Below, in pieces: positions 7,453 through 14,259 of a stretch of DNA of 15,077 nt. A program made the translations under genes and the position numbers. Within the stretch, counting starts at the first letter, position 1. Each line of letters begins with the position of its first letter. Location of the stretch: positions 1-15,077 of the forward strand of contig CAZTKP010000056.1 in NCBI GenBank assembly GCA_964614215.1. The letters are read 5' to 3'. This DNA is from CAZTKP01 sp964614215. GTDB taxonomy: Bacteria > UBP6 > UBA1177. A model generated the notes under the pieces. It worked only from the letters and a program-made list of their open reading frames with translations. It searched no databases and was not told where the DNA came from.

Positions 7453-8676
7453 ATGCTTTTAAAAATGGCGTGGCGGAACATCTTCAGAAACAAAAGGCGG
7501 TCGTTCATTGCGGCGGCGGCTATAAGTCTGGGGCTTACCGCTCTTATCTTTGTTGATGCACTCCAGGAGGGAATGATCATCAACATGGTGAAAAGTGCCA
7601 CTTCATCGTTCATGGGTGAATCACAGATACACAATGAAGGATTCACGAACGCTCTTGAAGTGGAGAGAACGGTTAAGGATCCGCAAAAGATCATGGACGA
7701 ACTTTCAAAGGAAGAGCTCGTGAAGGATTTTGCCCCGAGGATAAAGACTCTGGGCATGGTTACAAGTCCGGGTAACGTCCAGTCTCTGATGCTTATGGGT
7801 ATTGACCCGCAGAGAGAAAAAGCTCTTTCAAAGATGGATGAAGCAATGATCGAGGGTGAGTACCTCAAGGATGCTGATGAGCGGGGAGTAATTCTGGGAA
7901 GCAGACTCGCCGAGATACTTGAAGTCGAAGTAGGTGACAGACTTGTCGTTACGGTGGCTCAGGCAAACACGGGAGAGATGTCTCAGGAGATGATGAGGCT
8001 TAAGGGGATCTTTAAGCTGGGAATCCGTGAAATGGACCGCAGCATAGCGTTCGTTCCGATAAAAAGAGCGGCAAAAATGCTGGGTCTTGAGGGACAGGTT
8101 CACGAAATAGCGGTCAATTTCAAAGATCACAAACAGTCATGGAAGAAAGATCTGCCCATCTGGGATAAGTACTCCAAAAACGGTAATGTGTTTAAGAACT
8201 GGATGAAGCTGATGCCTGAAATGGAAGCCATGCTTTCGATGACGGCTTTTTCGAAGTATCTTATCGGATTTATTCTGTTTCTGCTTGTTGCCGGAGTCAT
8301 TGTGAACACTCTTTTTATGTCAATTTACGAAAGAATGTTCGAATTCGGAGTGATGAGAGCTATCGGAGTAAAACCCTTTAAGATGGGACTGCTCGTGGTT
8401 TTTGAATCCGGTGCACTGGCGATCTCCGCAACTGTCATCGGAGTTATCACATCACTGGTGCTTTCAGGGTTGTTCTCACACTATGGAATTGACTATACGG
8501 GAACAGAGTTCGTAAGTGTCTCAATCACTGAGCTTATCTATCCGGTAATGACGGTCGAGCAGTACACTGCCTTCCCGATAGCGCTAGTTGTTTTCACAAT
8601 GATAACAGGAGTTTATCCTGCAATTCACGCTGCAAGGATAAAGCCGGCCGATGCAATGAAAAAAGGTACAAAATAG
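7453..8676 (+). CDS. ABC transporter permease C, FtsX type, divergent
   Basis: A 407-residue FtsX/MacB-type permease. It keeps the basic start (WRNIFRNKRRSF), a first helix near 19-39, a periplasmic domain, helices near 269-290, 312-340 and 375-393, and the coupling loop YERMFEFGVMRAIGVKP. Its ending (ARIKPADAMKKGTK) resembles general FtsX permeases rather than the MRSY ending of A and B, and the overall sequence is clearly further from them than they are from each other. GGGGG at 7442-7446 precedes the ATG by six bases. Nine bases separate its stop from the ATPase gene, so ATPase and permease C may be the ancestral pair, with A and B added later by duplication. A third permease beside a single ATPase exceeds the two-permease LolC-LolE arrangement. 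Confidence 0.9.
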   Translation: MLLKMAWRNIFRNKRRSFIAAAAISLGLTALIFVDALQEGMIINMVKSATSSFMGESQIHNEGFTNALEVERTVKDPQKIMDELSKEELVKDFAPRIKTLGMVTSPGNVQSLMLMGIDPQREKALSKMDEAMIEGEYLKDADERGVILGSRLAEILEVEVGDRLVVTVAQANTGEMSQEMMRLKGIFKLGIREMDRSIAFVPIKRAAKMLGLEGQVHEIAVNFKDHKQSWKKDLPIWDKYSKNGNVFKNWMKLMPEMEAMLSMTAFSKYLIGFILFLLVAGVIVNTLFMSIYERMFEFGVMRAIGVKPFKMGLLVVFESGALAISATVIGVITSLVLSGLFSHYGIDYTGTEFVSVSITELIYPVMTVEQYTAFPIALVVFTMITGVYPAIHAARIKPADAMKKGTK

Positions 8677-8685
8677 GAGGATATC

Positions 8686-9369
8686 ATGAACGTTATAGAA
8701 GTAAGAAAAGTCATTAAGACCTACAGGACAGGTGAGATCGAGGTCAGGGCACTTAGAGGCGTGGACCTTGATATAGAAAAAGGTGAGTTCACAGCAATTG
8801 CAGGACCTTCAGGTTCAGGAAAATCAACGCTTCTCAACATTATCGGAGGTCTTGACACTCCGACTGAGGGAGAGGTGAGTCTGGGAGGAAAACTTATACA
8901 CCACATGAGCGGCTCGGAGCTTTCAGGCTTCAGAAGAGATCATGTCGGCTTTATCTTCCAGAGCTATAACCTTATTCCTGTTCTGACCGTGGCGGAAAAT
9001 ATTGAGTTTGTCATGCTGCTTCAGGGTGTGGATAAGGCAACGAGAAGAAAGAAGGTGGCTGACATACTCGAAGAGGTCGGTCTTTCAGGGAGTGAGGACA
9101 GACTTCCTTCACAGCTTTCCGGAGGTCAGCAGCAGAGAGTCGCAGTTGCAAGGGCTATCGTTTCGACTCCTGACATAATTCTTGCCGATGAGCCGACGGC
9201 GAACCTTGATTCAAAGACCGGTTCCGCTCTGCTTGACATGATGAGAAAACTTAATGAAACTAAGGGCATAACCTTTATTTTCTCAACTCACGACAGAATG
9301 ATAATGGAAAGGGCAAAACGGCTCGTGAGGCTTAAGGACGGCATGATAGATAGCGACGAGAGAAGATAA
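8686..9369 (+). CDS. ABC transporter ATPase, LolD/MacB type
   Basis: A 227-residue nucleotide-binding subunit of the usual LolD length, with all motifs intact: Walker A GPSGSGKST at 40-48, Q-loop FQSYNLIP, signature LSGGQQQR at 144-151, Walker B IILADEP with Asp168 and catalytic Glu169, and the switch His202 in STHD. The sequence around ETxxAL-type core (NxIGGLDTPTEGEV, LIPVLTVAENIEF) is typical of the lipoprotein-release and macrolide-export group that pairs with FtsX-type permeases. It is the only ATPase in the operon and presumably powers all three permeases as a dimer on the cytoplasmic face. AGGAGG at 8675-8680 overlaps the stop codon of permease C and sits five bases before the ATG, so the two genes are tightly coupled. 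Confidence 0.94.
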   Translation: MNVIEVRKVIKTYRTGEIEVRALRGVDLDIEKGEFTAIAGPSGSGKSTLLNIIGGLDTPTEGEVSLGGKLIHHMSGSELSGFRRDHVGFIFQSYNLIPVLTVAENIEFVMLLQGVDKATRRKKVADILEEVGLSGSEDRLPSQLSGGQQQRVAVARAIVSTPDIILADEPTANLDSKTGSALLDMMRKLNETKGITFIFSTHDRMIMERAKRLVRLKDGMIDSDERR

Positions 9370-9375
9370 GATAAG

Positions 9376-10599
9376 ATGAAAAAACTGGCTTTAATCATAT
9401 TGATGCTTGCGGTCTTTCCTGTTTTCGGAGAGGTTCCGCTTGAGCTCAGAGGATACTACAAGTCGTTTCTGTATTTTTATGATTACAAGGATGGAACGGC
9501 CGATACTCTTGAATCGGATAAGAACCTGCTTAACCAGAACGTTTTCAGACTGAAACTTTTCTCCGACCCTGCTGAATGGCTTTCAATGGAGGCGGCATAT
9601 TCGCTTGCACCGACTGTTTCGATGTATGCAAATGACGGCATAGATTTCATTTCGCCTTCTGTCGATTCATACCGTATTGCCGATATTGATGAAACGATCC
9701 TGACAGAGGGTAATTTCTCGCTTCATAACAATATCGACAGGCTGACGTTCAACATTGCGCTTCCCTTTGCCGATATTACGATAGGAAGGCAGGCCATCTC
9801 GTTCGGCAGTGCAAGATTTTTTAATCCGACGGATGTTTTTTCTCCATTTTCTTTTCAGGAGCTAAACAAGGAGGAAAAGTTCGGGATAGATGCAGTCAGG
9901 ATCAAGTTTCCGATGGGTGACATGGGAGAGATAGATCTGGGCTACGTTTTCGGTCATTATGCTGACTGGAAAAAGAGTGCCGCTTTTGCAAGGGTCAGAT
10001 TTCCGATCGGCAACTATGATATTTCTGTAATAGCCATGGAATACAAAACGCATCTTATGGCCGGACTTAACGTAAGCGGAAGTATCGGCGGAGCAGGGGT
10101 CTGGTTTGAAGGAGCATACACGTTCGCAGGACTGCTCGAAGACGGAAGTGACATGGACTTTGACCAGAGTTTCGTAAGACTTTCAGCAGGTTTTGACTAC
10201 TACTTCCCGCATGACATCTACTTCTTTTTTGAATACCACTACTCGCAGGCGGGAACTCTTGAAAGTGAAGCATATCTTACGAACTATAAATTACAAAAAG
10301 CAGCATACGAAGATTCAGGAGTTTATCTCATGGGTGAACACTATCTTGCACCGGGAATGACCTGGCAGCTTCATCCGCTCGTAAGCTTTGCTTTCACGGT
10401 GCTTTTTAACTGTTCAGACCCTTCAGGAATGCTCTCGCTTGCCCTTGACTGGTCAGTTGTTGAAGACGTTTCGATCAGTGCCGGAGCGAACATATCAATA
10501 GGTGAAAAAATTGATGTTTCAGGGTTGTTCCCCAAGGTCAATTCAGAATTCGGCTTTTATCCTGATATTTATTATCTCAATCTGAAGATGTATTTCTAG
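9376..10599 (+). CDS. outer-membrane beta-barrel protein, porin-like
   Basis: A 407-residue protein with a Sec signal peptide (residues 1-18, MKKLALIILMLAVFPVFG) followed by many amphipathic strands of alternating aromatic/hydrophobic and polar residues, for example LELRGYYKSFLYFYDY, and repeated Gly/Tyr/Phe-rich turns. The last residues YYLNLKMYF end in Phe, the signal recognised by the BAM assembly machinery, which strongly supports an outer-membrane barrel. I cannot assign a named family; it resembles the uncharacterised barrels found beside LolA-like proteins and MMPL or ABC exporters. It starts six bases after the ATPase stop with only weak purine-rich sequence (AGATAAG) before the ATG, so coupling to the ATPase is likely. 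As the last gene of the operon it could receive or release the cargo at the outer membrane (inference). Confidence 0.82.
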   Translation: MKKLALIILMLAVFPVFGEVPLELRGYYKSFLYFYDYKDGTADTLESDKNLLNQNVFRLKLFSDPAEWLSMEAAYSLAPTVSMYANDGIDFISPSVDSYRIADIDETILTEGNFSLHNNIDRLTFNIALPFADITIGRQAISFGSARFFNPTDVFSPFSFQELNKEEKFGIDAVRIKFPMGDMGEIDLGYVFGHYADWKKSAAFARVRFPIGNYDISVIAMEYKTHLMAGLNVSGSIGGAGVWFEGAYTFAGLLEDGSDMDFDQSFVRLSAGFDYYFPHDIYFFFEYHYSQAGTLESEAYLTNYKLQKAAYEDSGVYLMGEHYLAPGMTWQLHPLVSFAFTVLFNCSDPSGMLSLALDWSVVEDVSISAGANISIGEKIDVSGLFPKVNSEFGFYPDIYYLNLKMYF

Positions 10600-10610
10600 A
10601 TCCAGAAATA
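10591..10610 (+). terminator. weak hairpin at the end of the export operon
   Basis: TATTTCT and AGAAATA form a perfect 7-bp stem around a six-base loop, overlapping the barrel stop codon, followed by a T-containing but not T-only stretch. The stem is A/T-rich, so it is a poor intrinsic terminator; it may slow or partly end transcription. Confidence 0.22.
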
Positions 10611-10624
10611 TTCTTAAAATTTAT

Positions 10625-10652
10625 TTAACAAAAATTAAGAAAACGCTAAAAT
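10625..10652 (+). promoter_or_regulatory. probable sigma70 promoter of the DUF4062 gene
   Basis: TTAACA (10625-10630) and TAAAAT (10647-10652) each match consensus at five of six positions with a 16-base spacer. The predicted start near 10659 gives a leader of about 50 bases before the GTG at 10710. It implies that this gene is transcribed separately from the export operon. Confidence 0.4.
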
Positions 10653-10699
10653 CCTACTGAGAACAAGTTGTACTCATAATAATTGTGTGAGCGTAAAAT

Positions 10700-10704
10700 A
10701 GGAG
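10700..10704 (+). promoter_or_regulatory. ribosome-binding site that fixes a GTG start
   Basis: AGGAG lies five bases before GTG at 10710, from which the protein begins MNKTGIFISSV, directly at the DUF4062 domain. The longer reading from TTG at 10683 has no ribosome-binding site and adds nine residues without domain content. Confidence 0.7.
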
Positions 10705-10709
10705 CTGTA

Positions 10710-12209
10710 GTGAATAAAACAGGAATATTTATCAGCAGTGTTCAATCGGAATTTCAAAAAGAAAGAGAACTATTGTATGAATATATTATTTCTGATCCGC
10801 TACTTGGAAGATTCTTTGAGCCATTCATTTTTGAAAATCTTCCTGCTGCTGATATTTCAGTTTCAAAGGCTTATCTGAGAAATATTGAAAACTGTGATAT
10901 TTATCTTGGAATATTTGGCAAAAATTATGGTTATGAAGATAGTGAAGGAATTTCTCCGACTGAAAGAGAATTCGATCACGCAAAAATTCATAGCAAAACA
11001 AAACTCGTTTTTCTCAGCAGTCATAAAATTTTGGAAAGACATCCTAAAGAAGCGGAACTGATAAAAAAAGCCGAACAGTTTGTCATAAGAAAGCAGTTTT
11101 CATCTATATCAGAGCTTAAATCTTCAGTTTACGCTTCTCTGGTAAGATATCTTGAAGAACATGAATATATTCGAACAGTTCCATTTGATGCCGCGTTTAA
11201 CAGAAAGGCTGAATTAGACGACCTCGACAATGAAAAAATCCGTTCTTTTATACGAATAGCGAAAGGCAAAAGGAAGTTCCCGTTCAAAGAGGAAGATCCT
11301 CTTGAAGATGTTCTTACACATCTTAATTTAATAGACCGAGGCAGGATAACAAATGCGGCAATTCTGCTGTTTGGGCACAATCCTCAGAGATTTTTCATTA
11401 CATCTGAGATAAGATGCGCCCATTTCCACGGAACAGATGTGGTTAAGCCTATACCGTCATATCAGGTTTATAAAGGAGACGTTTTTCAACTTGTTGATCA
11501 GGCAGTGGATTTCGTGCTATCAAAAATTGATGTGTCCACAGGAGACAGAAGTGAAAGTGTCTCTGTGGCTGTCTATTATGAGTTGCCGCCCGCTGCTGTT
11601 ACCGAAGCCATTGTGAATGCTGTCGCCCATAGAGATTACACAAGTAATGGAAGTGTTCAGGTAATGCTTTTTAAAGACCGGCTCGAAATATGGAATCCCG
11701 GAACTCTGCCGTTCGGACTCACACCAGCCCAGTTAAAGAAACCTCATAACTCGATTCCGGGAAACCCGCTTCTAGCCGAACCGATGTATTTGTCTGGATA
11801 TATTGAAAGAATGGGAACAGGCACAAGGGAAATAGTGAAGCTGTGCAGGAAAGCGGATTTGAAAGAACCCGAATTCATGCAGGAGGAAATATTCAGGACA
11901 ATCCTTTGGAGAAAGAGCGAACCCGACCTAGTCACGCCACCAGTCACGCCACCAGTCACGCCACCAGTCACGCCACCAGTCGGAGATTATGTGCTTAAGT
12001 TGTTACTACTGCTTTCAGAAAATGGACCAATGGGTAACAACGAAATAAGAAAAGCATTTAATTTAAAAGATAGAAGAAGATTAAGAGAAACATATATTGA
12101 GCCGGCATTTGCAGACAATCTTATTGAATACACAATCCCGGACAAACCGAACAGCAGATTACAGAAATACAGGTTGACAGAGAAAGGAAAGAAGGTTGTA
12201 AAAGCCTAG
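10710..12209 (+). CDS. DUF4062 - GHKL-type ATPase - winged-helix protein
   Basis: A 499-residue three-part protein. Residues 4-100 are a DUF4062 domain (IFISSVQSEFQKERELL, CDIYLGIFGKNYG, SPTEREFDHA), a Rossmann-like module often found at the N-terminus of predicted signalling or conflict proteins. A middle region like that of AlbA_2/COG2865 proteins leads into a GHKL-type ATPase (HATPase_c_4): E299-AIVNAVAHRDY with N303 and H307 as the nucleotide-binding box, FKDRLEIWNPG, and ERMGTGTREI at 366-375. A VTPP x4 linker (408-423) then joins a C-terminal winged helix (about 430-499). COG2865 proteins are usually called putative transcriptional regulators; a role in phage defence or stress sensing is possible but not shown. 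A GTG start is chosen on the AGGAG. It is not co-oriented with a partner gene, and its A/T-richer wording could reflect transfer. Confidence 0.85.
   Translation: MNKTGIFISSVQSEFQKERELLYEYIISDPLLGRFFEPFIFENLPAADISVSKAYLRNIENCDIYLGIFGKNYGYEDSEGISPTEREFDHAKIHSKTKLVFLSSHKILERHPKEAELIKKAEQFVIRKQFSSISELKSSVYASLVRYLEEHEYIRTVPFDAAFNRKAELDDLDNEKIRSFIRIAKGKRKFPFKEEDPLEDVLTHLNLIDRGRITNAAILLFGHNPQRFFITSEIRCAHFHGTDVVKPIPSYQVYKGDVFQLVDQAVDFVLSKIDVSTGDRSESVSVAVYYELPPAAVTEAIVNAVAHRDYTSNGSVQVMLFKDRLEIWNPGTLPFGLTPAQLKKPHNSIPGNPLLAEPMYLSGYIERMGTGTREIVKLCRKADLKEPEFMQEEIFRTILWRKSEPDLVTPPVTPPVTPPVTPPVGDYVLKLLLLLSENGPMGNNEIRKAFNLKDRRRLRETYIEPAFADNLIEYTIPDKPNSRLQKYRLTEKGKKVVKA
11931..11978 (+). repeat. in-gene tandem repeat, 4 x 12 bp
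   Basis: Four perfect tandem copies of gtcacgccacca, coding VTPP four times in the linker between the ATPase and the winged helix. The unit is a multiple of three, so copy-number change alters linker length without breaking the frame. Perfect DNA identity suggests recent expansion or slippage. Confidence 0.92.
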
Positions 12210-12210
12210 A

Positions 12211-13347
12211 TTAAACAGGCAGTTCCACAAAAAAAGTGGTTCCTTCCTTTTCATCTGAAGTGAAATAGACTTTTCCGCCAAGATATTTTTCGGTAAGGAG
12301 TTTTACGCTGTAGGTGCCGATGCCCCGGCCGTTTCCTTTTGTTGAGAAAGATCTCTTGAATATCTGATTTTGAATCTCCTCAGTCATAAAAGCTCTGTTT
12401 TTGACATAGAAAACAAGTTTTTTATCGTTTTCCATAAAGCAGCCGATCCGGACAGGGGAGAATTCCGAAGCTTCGACTGCATTTTTTACAAGATTTATCA
12501 ACACTCTGGATAGAAGTGTGGCATCTGTTTTAAAACTTATCATTACTGATTCTGGATCAATGATGACAGGGCTTTCACAGTTTTTAAAAACTGAATATCC
12601 TTCAAGCATTTTTTTCAGCATTAGGATTATCTCTTCAGTTTTATGAACTTTCTTTTCTAAATGAAGGTCTCCATCTTCTGCAGCGAGAAGCGATTTATGA
12701 GAATTGATCTCATTTATTGCCTCTTCCGTACACAATCTTAAGTTTTTCAGCCATTTTCTATTAAGTTCAGATCCGGGTCTGTCCATAAGGTCCCCATATC
12801 CGCGAACACCGGTAAGAGAGTTTGCTATATCATGGAAAAAACTTCGTTCCAGCAGTCTTCTTCTTTTTTCGTGAGAGATGTCTGTCGCAGTGAAAATTAC
12901 ATAGGACGAACCGTTGGCCTCAAAAGGGCTCGAAGTGACTCTTAAATCAAAAGAAGGCTTGTTGTCTTTTCTTAAAATTGTGCATTCCATTGAGTTATGT
13001 TCCCCGTCAAGACATTTAAGAACTGAATGAATTCCTTTGCAGTTTCTGCAGAAAACACTTGTTCCGCAACCTGATGGGTTTTTATCCGAATAAAGACAGT
13101 CAAAAATTTCACCTGGACGTTTGCCGTAGATATCGCTAAAAGATTCTGTATCTGAAATTGACAGAATTGCTCTATTTGCATATACGGCCTGACGGTTCTT
13201 GTTTAAAACAAGTATTGTATGCGGGACTGCATTTAAAAAGGTCGTAACTCCTTCAAGAGTCTTAAAGTAGTTAATATCATTATCAAGTTCAAAATCACCA
13301 CTTCTTTCAGGTGAAGCGAAATCGGTTTTCTTATCCTCTGCCACCAT
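12211..13347 (-). CDS. orphan sensor histidine kinase with Cys-motif PAS domain
   Basis: A 378-residue, apparently soluble kinase (no membrane helices). Residues 30-155 are PAS-like (VPHTILVLNKNRQAVYANRAIL, then a later IFTATDISHEKRR). They contain a Cys group, C84-x9-C94-x5-C100-x2-C103 plus C112, in the GCGTSxxCRxC arrangement, which could bind metal, an Fe-S cluster or act as a redox switch. The phospho-accepting His is H172 in FFHDIANSLTG. The ATPase has an N-box (NLVKNAVEAS, N285-N289), and IFKRSFSTKGNGRGIGTYSVKLL supplies the G2 region (338-345). The usual D-x-G-x-G (G1) box is degenerate, reading VKNRAFMTEE near 315-324. This kinase subfamily recurs in Deltaproteobacteria-type genomes, as far as I recognise it. 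No response regulator is adjacent. Its stop lies one base from that of the converging DUF4062 gene, with no terminator hairpin between. Confidence 0.88.
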   Translation of the reverse strand: MVAEDKKTDFASPERSGDFELDNDINYFKTLEGVTTFLNAVPHTILVLNKNRQAVYANRAILSISDTESFSDIYGKRPGEIFDCLYSDKNPSGCGTSVFCRNCKGIHSVLKCLDGEHNSMECTILRKDNKPSFDLRVTSSPFEANGSSYVIFTATDISHEKRRRLLERSFFHDIANSLTGVRGYGDLMDRPGSELNRKWLKNLRLCTEEAINEINSHKSLLAAEDGDLHLEKKVHKTEEIILMLKKMLEGYSVFKNCESPVIIDPESVMISFKTDATLLSRVLINLVKNAVEASEFSPVRIGCFMENDKKLVFYVKNRAFMTEEIQNQIFKRSFSTKGNGRGIGTYSVKLLTEKYLGGKVYFTSDEKEGTTFFVELPV

Positions 13348-13382
13348 TGTTCAGACCCCGCCTTTTTCAATATGTTTTGTAT

Positions 13383-13410
13383 ATTTTATCACACAAAAAT
13401 CCAAAGTCAA
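13383..13410 (-). promoter_or_regulatory. probable sigma70 promoter of the histidine kinase
   Basis: On the minus strand, TTGACT (13410-13405) and TAAAAT (13388-13383) are separated by 16 bases, each with five of six consensus positions. The start would fall near 13376, about 30 bases before the ATG. It lies in the 129-base divergent gap shared with the deformylase-like gene. Confidence 0.45.
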
Positions 13411-13466
13411 AAAGAGTGCTGGATTTTAAATTAATAATAGGATATATTCTCAAACGAACTTCTAAT

Positions 13467-13474
13467 GGAGAAGG
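13467..13474 (+). promoter_or_regulatory. ribosome-binding site that fixes the deformylase-like start
   Basis: GGAGAAGG precedes the ATG at 13477. An in-frame ATG at 13465 overlaps this element and has none of its own. Starting at 13477 also gives a standard lipoprotein signal peptide (MKKLLSL). Confidence 0.72.
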
Positions 13475-13476
13475 AT

Positions 13477-14256
13477 ATGAAAAAGCTTTTAAGTCTGATC
13501 GTTCTTTTTGTAGCGGTCATTGCGTGTACAACAACTCAGAAAGTGACAGAGGAAGATCAGGGTCTTCTCACCGATGCTGAGATGAAATTCATTAATTCGA
13601 TGGGTGAAAAGAACATCCCTGTTGTTCATAATGACACGAAGGAAGGGGATAAGATCCTCAGGAAAGTGTCAAAGAAGGTTAAAATGGGTGCGACGGGATA
13701 CGATATTCTTGAAAAGAAAATGATGACTGCACTTAAGGAAGAGAAAGGCGTGGGAATTGCCGCTCCCCAGATAGGAGTGAACAGAAGGCTTGTGATAGTT
13801 CAGAGGCTGGATAAAGAGCTGAAACCTTTTGAATTTTACTACAATCCTGTAATTCTTGAGATGAGCGGTGAGATGATAGAAGGCTGGGAAGGATGCCTCA
13901 GTGTTCCCGCAGGTTTCGGTAAGGTGAAAAGACAGCATGACATTAAGATCGAATATGATGTTATGGTTGATGGAAAGGTGACAAGAAAACAGGAACACAT
14001 TGTCGGTTTTGTGGCAGTCATCTTCCAGCATGAGCTCGATCATCTTGACGGAGTTCTCTTCATTGATAAAAAGTGCAAAGGACCTCTAATGCCTAAAGAT
14101 GAGTACAGAGCTATGAGAATGAAGGAAAAAGAGCAAAAGGAGTTAGAGGCCAAAAAAGCTGCCGAAACTGAAGCGAAAAAAGCCGAAGAAAATATAGAAT
14201 CTCAAAATTCGGAAGAAACTCCTGAAAGTGAGCCTGAAAAGATCGAAAAAGAATAG
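13477..14256 (+). CDS. peptide deformylase homologue with lipoprotein signal peptide
   Basis: Peptide deformylase removes the formyl group from the initiator Met of new proteins, normally in the cytoplasm at the ribosome. All three family motifs are intact here: GVGIAAPQ at 91-98, EGCLS at 138-142 with the metal ligand Cys140, and QHELDH at 184-189 with ligands His185 and His189 and catalytic Glu186. The N-terminus, however, is a lipoprotein signal peptide (MKKLLSLIVLFVAVIAC) with lipobox VIAC. Cys17 would be lipidated and Thr at +2 favours the outer membrane. A spacer (18-45) precedes the catalytic domain, and a Lys/Glu/Ala-rich tail (about 215-259) follows. At 259 residues it exceeds the usual 150-190 because of these additions. 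It is followed after three bases by rsmE, a translation-related gene. True activity and substrate outside the cytoplasm are unknown. Confidence 0.9.
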   Translation: MKKLLSLIVLFVAVIACTTTQKVTEEDQGLLTDAEMKFINSMGEKNIPVVHNDTKEGDKILRKVSKKVKMGATGYDILEKKMMTALKEEKGVGIAAPQIGVNRRLVIVQRLDKELKPFEFYYNPVILEMSGEMIEGWEGCLSVPAGFGKVKRQHDIKIEYDVMVDGKVTRKQEHIVGFVAVIFQHELDHLDGVLFIDKKCKGPLMPKDEYRAMRMKEKEQKELEAKKAAETEAKKAEENIESQNSEETPESEPEKIEKE

Positions 14257-14259
14257 TCA

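Noticed and set aside
7437..7868. 143-codon open frame on the minus strand
   Set aside because: It lies inside the well-supported permease C gene, has Ser/Ile/Phe-rich shadow composition and no ribosome-binding site.
11931..11978. Short-unit repeat considered as a CRISPR-like array
   Set aside because: Units are contiguous 12-mers without spacers and encode VTPP in frame within a protein.
12202..12245. Possible bidirectional terminator between the converging DUF4062 and kinase genes
   Set aside because: Only 4-bp complementarities (GCCT/AGGC and CCAC/GTGG) are present, and most of the segment is kinase coding sequence.
13420..13448. Promoter for the deformylase-like gene (TATATT near 13443)
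   Set aside because: No acceptable -35 lies 16-18 bases upstream; the real promoter may be elsewhere in the divergent gap.
13669..14043. 124-codon open frame on the minus strand
   Set aside because: It is antisense to the deformylase-like gene, whose catalytic motifs confirm the plus-strand reading; no recognisable domain.
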